Shown one piece after another: positions 27,348-32,540 of a stretch of 32,540 nucleotides of DNA. Source of the stretch: Prolixibacteraceae bacterium (GTDB taxonomy: Bacteria > Bacteroidota > Bacteroidia > Bacteroidales > Prolixibacteraceae); assembly GCA_029975525.1 (NCBI GenBank), contig JARKOX010000173.1, positions 1 through 32,540 of the forward strand. The letters are read 5' to 3'. The stretch's first letter is position 1; every line of letters begins with the position of its first letter. The translations under genes were made by a program, and so were the position numbers. The notes beneath the pieces are model-generated. The model saw only the letters and a program-made list of their open reading frames with translations. It made no database searches and had not been told where the DNA came from.

Positions 27348-28532
27348 TTAGTTTTGGGTTTGATCAAAAACATCCAGCGTCCATTCATCCGACCATTTTA
27401 AAACCGGGAGGTCCTTTTCGAACAGAATGGGTAACCATACGTAACGGCCATCGATGGGATTTTGAGGGGTCCAGCGGTCGGCCATAAAAATGAAGGCATC
27501 TTTCTTTCCGGCAACCGGCAGGATGAATGTGCTTTGCGAATGAAAGGTCAGCTCGGCGCCGGTTCCGACACAGGGGTTGGGATATTCGGTCCACGGCCCC
27601 CAGATCGATTGGGCGACATGCAGGCGGGCGGCATTGGGAGCCCAGCCGGTACATCCCGAGGTGATCAGAAAATATTTACCCCCTTTTTTGAAGATGGCCG
27701 GCGCCTCGTTGTGCCCACCCGGGGCAAGACGGATATATCGGCTGGTGTAATCGAGGTAATCTTGGGTGAGTTCGGCGATGTGCAGGGTCAGGTTTTCTTC
27801 GGAAGCAAAAATATGATAGGCTTTCCCGTCGTCATCCACAAACAAGGTCATGTCGCGCGACATTTGGCCGCCCTCCCAATCACGCCGGACAAACAGGCCC
27901 TCCTTAACCGCCTGTCGCCACTCGCTGGTCCATGATTCCGGAAAATCGGCTGTCGACAGCCTGCTTGTCCGCTGTGCTGCCGTCATATTCTCCGGCCAGT
28001 ACCCCGCATTTGGGCGCAGGGAGCGGATAAAGGTGTAAGGGCCGGTAGCCTGGTCGCTCACCGCGATTCCAACCCGGGCCGCACTGTAGCCTTTTCCTTT
28101 CAGCTCAAGGTGAAAGTACATGATAAACTTTTGCGTTTGGGCGTTGTAGATAACTTTGGGACGCTCCAGCACACAACCTTTGGCGATATCCGCATCCGGA
28201 TCATCGGAAACGGACAGGGCCACGCCTTCATTTTTCCAGTTATATAAATCCGTCGAAGAGTAGCACTGTACGCCAACCAGCGCCAGATTTCCTTTTCTGC
28301 CTTCCACCTTGTGTTCGCCAAACCAATAATAGGTGTTTTGGTGCCGGAGTATTCCGCCGCCATGTGCATTGATGTGCACTCCATCGGTGTCGGTCCACCG
28401 CTCACCCGGCCTGAAACTCGTGTGCGGCACGTCGGATCGCTTTTCTTCCGTGACGATGAAAGAGAACAACAGGAAAGCCATGGTCAATAACGAAAGAAGC
28501 GCTACCGGGCGGCCAAGCAGTTTTTGTTTCAT
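27348..28532 (-). CDS. GH43 family enzyme, exo-beta-1,3-galactanase-like (subfamily 24/34 type)
   Basis: The protein has 394 residues with an N-terminal hydrophobic signal segment (about 8-27). The propeller opens with TDGVHINAHGGGIL and YYWFGEHK, where typical GH43 enzymes have the base Asp; this Asp is absent. Three residues match the exo-galactanase arrangement: LERPK with Glu123, HNEAPAIF with Glu276 (general acid), and SQSTFIL with Gln333 in the position where Gln acts as base in Phanerochaete Gal43A. A ~40-residue insertion lies between the two Glu. By this the target is the beta-1,3-galactan core or a galactofuranose-like unit of arabinogalactan, not arabinan; the subfamily is inferred. 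It is the first gene of the - strand locus, 116 nt before GH51. Confidence 0.78.
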   Translation of the reverse strand: MKQKLLGRPVALLSLLTMAFLLFSFIVTEEKRSDVPHTSFRPGERWTDTDGVHINAHGGGILRHQNTYYWFGEHKVEGRKGNLALVGVQCYSSTDLYNWKNEGVALSVSDDPDADIAKGCVLERPKVIYNAQTQKFIMYFHLELKGKGYSAARVGIAVSDQATGPYTFIRSLRPNAGYWPENMTAAQRTSRLSTADFPESWTSEWRQAVKEGLFVRRDWEGGQMSRDMTLFVDDDGKAYHIFASEENLTLHIAELTQDYLDYTSRYIRLAPGGHNEAPAIFKKGGKYFLITSGCTGWAPNAARLHVAQSIWGPWTEYPNPCVGTGAELTFHSQSTFILPVAGKKDAFIFMADRWTPQNPIDGRYVWLPILFEKDLPVLKWSDEWTLDVFDQTQN

Positions 28533-28623
28533 TGGATTTCAGATTTAAGTTTAATTCTAATAAAGATATCGATTTAAGCGGATCGCTTTCAATCTGACCC
28601 GTGAATAATCATTTCACTGATTA

Positions 28624-28631
28624 CAAACATA
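28624..28631 (-). promoter_or_regulatory. Candidate -7 box for the arabinan/arabinogalactan locus
   Basis: TATGTTTG on the minus strand fits TAnnTTTG and lies about 92 nt before the first start codon of the five-gene block. The -33 region is not a good match. It lies in the 376-bp divergent intergenic region (28533-28908), where I see no gene and no recognised riboswitch. Confidence 0.42.
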
Positions 28632-28721
28632 AACCACCGCACGAAAAAATTGCCTGAAAAGAGGCAGGAACCACCGGCAACAAACTTTTATTTCCACCGG
28701 ATCAGACTCTGGCGAAATCTG

Positions 28722-28729
28722 TATATTTG
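28722..28729 (+). promoter_or_regulatory. Candidate -7 box for the membrane-NTPase/SpoIID gene pair
   Basis: TATATTTG fits TAnnTTTG exactly and would give a leader of roughly 175 nt before the ATG at 28909. A matching -33 TTTG is not evident. The long leader has no motif that I recognise as a known riboswitch. Confidence 0.42.
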
Positions 28730-28908
28730 GCTGTGAGAGAAGCAACCAAAACGGGCGAAGCCAATCCGGAACCGGGGTATTGTCAGAGCTCTGTTCTTAC
28801 TTGGTCAGCCCCTCGGTAGTTTTAACATCCACTCGTTGTGGAATCGTTTCAACGTTTTATTTTAGCCGGTTTTCCGGTGCTAATTCCAACGTGAAACAGA
28901 AGAGGATC

Positions 28909-30693
28909 ATGAGGAAGAATGGTGAAATTTCCGGTTTGCCGGGTCATCCGCTGAGCAACCGGTGGCTGAAGGCTGCCGTGATGGGCAGTATCTGGGCAGC
29001 CTTCGAAATTATTGTCGGGAGTTTCCTGCACAACCTGCGGTTGCCGTTTGCCGGGGCGTTACTGTCGATGGCCAGCGTTTTTTTGCTGATTCTTTTTCTG
29101 CAGCTCTGGCGCGAAAAGGGAATTGTGTTGCGGGCCGGCATCATTTGCGCCCTGATGAAGTCGATCTCGCCCAGCGCCGTGATTCTGGGCCCGATGGTTG
29201 GGATCCTGACCGAAGCGCTTTTTATTGAAGCCGCCATCACCCTGCTGGGACGCAACCTGGCCGCTTACCTGCTCGGCGGTGCGTTGGCCGTGTTGGGCAC
29301 ACTGCTCCAGAAAGTTGTTAACCTGCTGATTCTTTACGGTTTCGATCTGATTACCCTGGCCGATGCCCTTTACCAGTTTCTGGTTCAGAAAACCAGAATC
29401 GGCCATCTCAGTCCGTTGTGGCTGATTGTCACCGTTTCGGCTGTTTACCTGGCTGCCGGTGCCCTGGCTGCCGGACTGGCTTTTCGTGCCGGCAAAAAAT
29501 ACCGTGCCGAAAAAACGGCAGTACCGCTGGTATTTCAACCGACCCAACCGGGGAAGGAACTTTTCTCCCGCCCCGACGAACAACGGTATTCCCTCTTTTT
29601 GCTGGCTTCCATCGTTGTGACGATGATTGGAGCCCTCTGGCTGGTTAACCAGCGCTGGTACCTGGCTGCGTTTCTGGTTGGCGCCGGGTTTATTGTCTTT
29701 TGTTTGTTGCGTTATAAAAAGTCGGTGCGGCACCTCAAAAAACCTTCGGTCTGGGTGCAGTTTCTGCTCATCACGCTGGTAGCGGCCCTGCTGTGGGAGT
29801 GGCTTTCCACCGGCAACTATTTCTCCCGCGAAGGGTTGACCGTCGGGTTGGCCATGAACTTTCGGGCCATGATCATCATTTTCGGGTTTGCCGCCATCAG
29901 CGTCGAACTGCGCAACCCGCTTATCAAAGCAATCCTTTACAGCCATGGTTTTTCCAATCTTTACAAAGCGCTGGGACTGTCGTTTTCGGCGCTGCCCTCG
30001 CTGATTGCGGCGTTGCCCACTCCGGGAGGCTTTCTGCGGAAAAGAAGAAAACTGGTTGCTGAAATATTGCAGCAGTCGGGGGCGTTGCTCCTTTTTTTTG
30101 AAAACCGGCAGGAGCTGTCGCAGAAGATTTTTTTGGTTACCGGCGCTGTCCATGCCGGAAAAACAACATTTGCCAGGGAGCTGGCCGGCCTGCTGAAACA
30201 AAAAGGATGGTGTCCGGGGGGATTTCTTTCCGAGGGGATTTTTCAAAACGGAAGCCGTCACAGTTATGAGCTGGTTAACCTGGTCTCCGGCGAGACTTGT
30301 TTGGCGGGGAGCACCGATCCGCAGGCTGGATGGATTAAAACCGGCCGCTTTTGGCTCAACCCGCAGGCTTTTGAAGCCGGACAACATTTTGTGCGCCAGG
30401 GAATCGATGCCGGCTGTCGTGTGTTGTTTGTCGACGAAGTGGGCCATCTCGAACAACAAAAAGCGGGATGGTACCCGCTGCTGAACGAGTTGGCCGGCCT
30501 CTCCGAAATGGTGCAGGTGTGGGTGACCCGCCAGCGTGTCGCCGCCGAAACTGTCCGGCAGTGGCAGCTTCCCGCTTCCCGCATATTTGACATCGCAGAG
30601 ATCACACCTGCCGAATTAGCTGAAATCATCGAAAAAACAGATCAATATGACCGGACAACCTTTGCTGAATGTGGGCATCCTGGCCGCGCCTGA
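28909..30693 (+). CDS. Fusion of ECF-transporter-like membrane domains with a THEP1-type NTPase
   Basis: I use the ATG at 28909 (594 residues); a TTG at 28780 would add 43 residues without clear character. Residues ~20-200 form about six hydrophobic helices with a layout like an ECF S component (FAGALLSM, LRAGIICALMKSISPSAVILGPMVGILTEAL). Residues ~240-380 form a second hydrophobic part with GLAMNFRAMIIIFGF and ALGLSFSALPSLIAAL, resembling the coupling EcfT component. Residues ~408-594 are a P-loop NTPase: Walker A GAVHAGKT (about 412-419), FLSEGIF, and Walker B FVDEVGHLE (about 508), as in the THEP1 nucleoside-triphosphatases (COG1618). The membrane assignments are my inference; the NTPase is firm. 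It overlaps the next gene by 47 nt. A self-contained transporter is possible, but neither substrate nor activity is known. Confidence 0.72.
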   Translation: MRKNGEISGLPGHPLSNRWLKAAVMGSIWAAFEIIVGSFLHNLRLPFAGALLSMASVFLLILFLQLWREKGIVLRAGIICALMKSISPSAVILGPMVGILTEALFIEAAITLLGRNLAAYLLGGALAVLGTLLQKVVNLLILYGFDLITLADALYQFLVQKTRIGHLSPLWLIVTVSAVYLAAGALAAGLAFRAGKKYRAEKTAVPLVFQPTQPGKELFSRPDEQRYSLFLLASIVVTMIGALWLVNQRWYLAAFLVGAGFIVFCLLRYKKSVRHLKKPSVWVQFLLITLVAALLWEWLSTGNYFSREGLTVGLAMNFRAMIIIFGFAAISVELRNPLIKAILYSHGFSNLYKALGLSFSALPSLIAALPTPGGFLRKRRKLVAEILQQSGALLLFFENRQELSQKIFLVTGAVHAGKTTFARELAGLLKQKGWCPGGFLSEGIFQNGSRHSYELVNLVSGETCLAGSTDPQAGWIKTGRFWLNPQAFEAGQHFVRQGIDAGCRVLFVDEVGHLEQQKAGWYPLLNELAGLSEMVQVWVTRQRVAAETVRQWQLPASRIFDIAEITPAELAEIIEKTDQYDRTTFAECGHPGRA

Positions 30694-31993
30694 AATTTTT
30701 TTCCTCCTGGAAGATCATTTTCGGTGCGACAGTTTTTGGCTTGCACCCGGAAATTATTCCGTGGTAAAAGAGGAGGAAGCCATTTTGCTTTTCAGGGGAG
30801 AAGAATTTCTGCTGAAAGGGAGTGAGTTGACGCTGCTGCCTGAAAAAAACGAAAGTTTCTTCCAGCTCAGGCAGGTGACCATCGGAATCAGTTTTCATTG
30901 GGAACAACAGGAAGACCAGCGCTTTACCGGCGGACTGAAGTTTATTTTCGAAGCCGGAATGGTCCGGGCGGTTAACCTGGTTTTGCTCGAAACCTACCTG
31001 CGCAGTGTGATCTCTTCCGAGATGAGTGCAACGGCGTCGCCCGCCCTGCTGGAGGCGCACGCGGTGATTTCGCGGAGCTGGCTGCTGGCCCAGATGGAAA
31101 AACGCAGGACGCTGCAGAAAAATCCTTCGCCCTATTGTTCTTCGGTGGAAACTCCCGGCGAGATTGTCAGGTGGTACGACCGCGAAGATCACTCCGGCTT
31201 CGATGTGTGTGCCGATGACCACTGTCAGCGTTACCACGGCGTCACCAAAATTATTTCGGAAAAGGCTGCCGGCGCCGTTGATGCCACGTTTGGCGAAGCG
31301 CTGATGGTGGGCGACGAAATTTGCGACGCCCGCTTTTCGAAGTGCTGTGGCGGGATTTCCGAAGCTTTTGAATATGCGTGGGAGCCGGCGCCCAAAGCTT
31401 ACCTGAGCGCCATTGCCGACAGCGAACCCGTTGGCTCGCGGCCGCCCGTCGACCTGCGCAGGGAAGCCGCTGCTGAAGCCTGGATCAGGAGTACGCCGCC
31501 GGCGTTTTGTCACACTGCCGACCGGCAGATTCTCGCGCAGGTATTGCCCGGGTTCGACCAGCAGACGACCGATTTTTTCCGCTGGAAAGTTACTTACACC
31601 CGCGCCGAACTTGCCGGGTTGATCTGCCGGCGTTCGGGGATCGATTTTGGTGAGATCCTCCGGCTGGAGCCGGTAGAGCGCGGATTTTCGGGCAGGCTGG
31701 TAAAACTGAAAATCGTCGGGACCAAACGAACCCTCACCGTGGGAAAAGAGCTGGAGATCCGCCGCTGGTTGTCGCCTTCGCACCTTTACAGCTCGGCTTT
31801 TGTGGTCGATTACGGGAGAGAAGAAGGGGGTGTACCGGAAAAAATCGTTTTGACAGGCGCCGGATGGGGGCATGGCGTGGGGTTGTGTCAGATCGGCGCC
31901 GCCGTGATGGGCGAAAAGGGCTTTTCGTACCGTGAAATTTTATTCCACTATTTTAAAGGCGCCCGGTTGGAAAAACTTTATCAGAAAAGCTGA
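30647..31993 (+). CDS. SpoIID/LytB domain protein, no signal peptide
   Basis: The protein has 448 residues. It starts with the ATG at 30647, inside the end of the NTPase gene, so translation of the two is probably coupled. The SpoIID core has LLETYLRSVISSEM (about 115-128, with the Glu equivalent to the lytic transglycosylase catalytic residue), ALLEAHAVISRSWLL, an FDVCADDHCQRYHG segment, and the terminal GAGWGHGVGLCQIGAA (about 403). SpoIID in sporulating Firmicutes cuts peptidoglycan glycan strands; a non-sporulating Bacteroidota protein must have another use. The N-terminus (MTGQPLLNVGILAAPEI) is not a signal peptide, which is odd for a wall-acting enzyme. The gene ends 99 nt before a bidirectional terminator. 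Confidence 0.88.
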   Translation: MTGQPLLNVGILAAPEIFFLLEDHFRCDSFWLAPGNYSVVKEEEAILLFRGEEFLLKGSELTLLPEKNESFFQLRQVTIGISFHWEQQEDQRFTGGLKFIFEAGMVRAVNLVLLETYLRSVISSEMSATASPALLEAHAVISRSWLLAQMEKRRTLQKNPSPYCSSVETPGEIVRWYDREDHSGFDVCADDHCQRYHGVTKIISEKAAGAVDATFGEALMVGDEICDARFSKCCGGISEAFEYAWEPAPKAYLSAIADSEPVGSRPPVDLRREAAAEAWIRSTPPAFCHTADRQILAQVLPGFDQQTTDFFRWKVTYTRAELAGLICRRSGIDFGEILRLEPVERGFSGRLVKLKIVGTKRTLTVGKELEIRRWLSPSHLYSSAFVVDYGREEGGVPEKIVLTGAGWGHGVGLCQIGAAVMGEKGFSYREILFHYFKGARLEKLYQKS

Positions 31994-32092
31994 ACCCGGC
32001 TTCTTCGGGCTGCCCTGCTGAAGTTCCGGCCCATCAGTTTGCGCCGGATGTTACGATTCATCAAAGCGTTTGGAGATGCGGAGTAAAATAGC

Positions 32093-32117
32093 AAAAGGCG
32101 GTTTGTGGCCGCCTTTT
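32093..32117. terminator. Bidirectional intrinsic terminator
   Basis: AAAAGGCGG (32093-32101) pairs perfectly with CCGCCTTTT (32109-32117) around a 7-nt loop, with T-rich sequence on the right for the + strand and A-rich (T on the other strand) on the left. It lies between the convergent SpoIID-like and M3 peptidase genes and can serve both. Confidence 0.88.
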
Positions 32118-32138
32118 GTTATTTTATGATAGGGAGAA

Positions 32139-32540
32139 CTACTGAAGTCCGCGTTTTTTCAGGAGCGGTTCAATGGTAGGTTCTTTTCCGCGGAAGTCGA
32201 GGTAAACTTTCATTCCTTCGTCAGAGCCGGATTTGGCCAGCAGGGTGCGGAATTTGGCTGCCACAACCGGGTTAAACAGGTCGCCGGTTTCTTTGAACGC
32301 CTGGAAAGCATCGGTATCGAGAACCGCTGCCCAGATGTAGACATAATACCCAGCCGAATAACCTCCGCTGAAAATATGTGAGAAATAGGTGCTGCGGTAA
32401 CGCGGCAGGATTTCGGAAATCAATCCGTATTTATCCATCGAAGCCTTTTCAAATGCCCTGACATCGGTAATCACCGGATTTTTAGCGGTGTGGTAATCGA
32501 GGTCGAGCAGTGAAGCTGCCACATACTCCCCGGTGATGAA
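32139..32540 (-). CDS. M3-family peptidase (dipeptidyl carboxypeptidase-like), C-terminal part (5' end outside window)
   Basis: The frame is open to the right edge and reads FITGEYVAASLLDLDYH at the border, so only about 133 C-terminal residues are present; a GTG at 32522 is internal. HIFSGGYSAGYYVYIWA is the signature substrate-binding Tyr/Gly loop of M3 peptidases, and the end LLKKRGL is typical of Dcp or oligopeptidase A-type proteins. The zinc motif HEXXH lies outside the window. These enzymes degrade peptides in the periplasm or cytoplasm; which of the two cannot be told here. Functionally it looks unrelated to the other loci. Confidence 0.9.
   Translation of the reverse strand, partial: FITGEYVAASLLDLDYHTAKNPVITDVRAFEKASMDKYGLISEILPRYRSTYFSHIFSGGYSAGYYVYIWAAVLDTDAFQAFKETGDLFNPVVAAKFRTLLAKSGSDEGMKVYLDFRGKEPTIEPLLKKRGLQ

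Noticed and set aside
28780..28908. N-terminal extension of the membrane-NTPase gene from a TTG
   Set aside because: The extension has no helix pattern matching the membrane domain, and the ATG at 28909 is a normal start.
29059..30459. A 466-codon open frame on the minus strand opposite the membrane-NTPase gene
   Set aside because: Its translation is Gln/Arg/Lys-rich with no family motifs, while the + strand frame has a clear P-loop NTPase.
1..32540. CRISPR arrays, tRNA or rRNA genes, insertion sequences, prophage genes
   Set aside because: No repeat-spacer pattern, RNA gene signature, transposase or integrase was seen on either strand.

Overview
The window looks like Bacteroidota, probably a GC-rich anaerobic polysaccharide degrader of the Bacteroidales/Marinilabiliales kind. 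Evidence: a type IX secretion (Por) C-terminal sorting domain on one lyase, lipoprotein signals on glycoside hydrolases, TAnnTTTG-type -7 boxes, dense same-strand blocks of carbohydrate-active enzymes, an oxygen-sensitive class III ribonucleotide reductase, and a DUF6580 ECF-type membrane protein. Genus-level assignment is not possible from the sequence alone.

Region 1 (1-13653, + strand) is a polyuronide/fucose degradation locus. In order it encodes the C-terminal end of an alginate-lyase-superfamily protein, a GH95 and a GH29 alpha-L-fucosidase, a GH88 unsaturated-glucuronyl hydrolase, a secreted jelly-roll polysaccharide lyase with an FN3 and a T9SS tail, a PL6 beta-helix lyase and a GH31 enzyme. 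A possible separate promoter then precedes an MDR dehydrogenase and a Gfo/Idh/MocA oxidoreductase. The inferred scheme is that lyases cut a uronate backbone, GH88 removes the unsaturated ends, fucosidases and GH31 trim side groups, and the dehydrogenases oxidise released sugars. No SusC/SusD pair, sulfatase or regulator lies in the window.

Region 2 (13676-18023, - strand) is a cobalamin-linked operon. A well-preserved AdoCbl riboswitch leads into nrdD (class III RNR), a DUF6580 ECF-S-like membrane protein, cobO (cobalamin adenosyltransferase) and nrdG (RNR activase). The genes are packed 18, -4 and 12 nt apart. The likely logic is that low B12 turns on both the B12-independent reductase and B12 acquisition/adenosylation.

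Region 3 (18300-28631, - strand) is an arabinan/arabinogalactan locus of five enzymes: a GH43 with exo-galactanase-like catalytic residues, a GH51 with an N-terminal GH43-like propeller remnant, a GH127, a second GH51, and a lipoprotein with two GH43 propellers. It has a candidate promoter at its head and an intrinsic terminator at its end, and looks AT-richer than region 1.

Region 4 (28722-32540) starts from the divergent intergenic region. It holds an unusual fusion of membrane segments resembling ECF transporter S and T components to a THEP1-type P-loop NTPase, overlapping by 47 bp a SpoIID/LytB-like protein that lacks a signal peptide. A bidirectional terminator separates these from the C-terminal end of a convergent M3-family peptidase.
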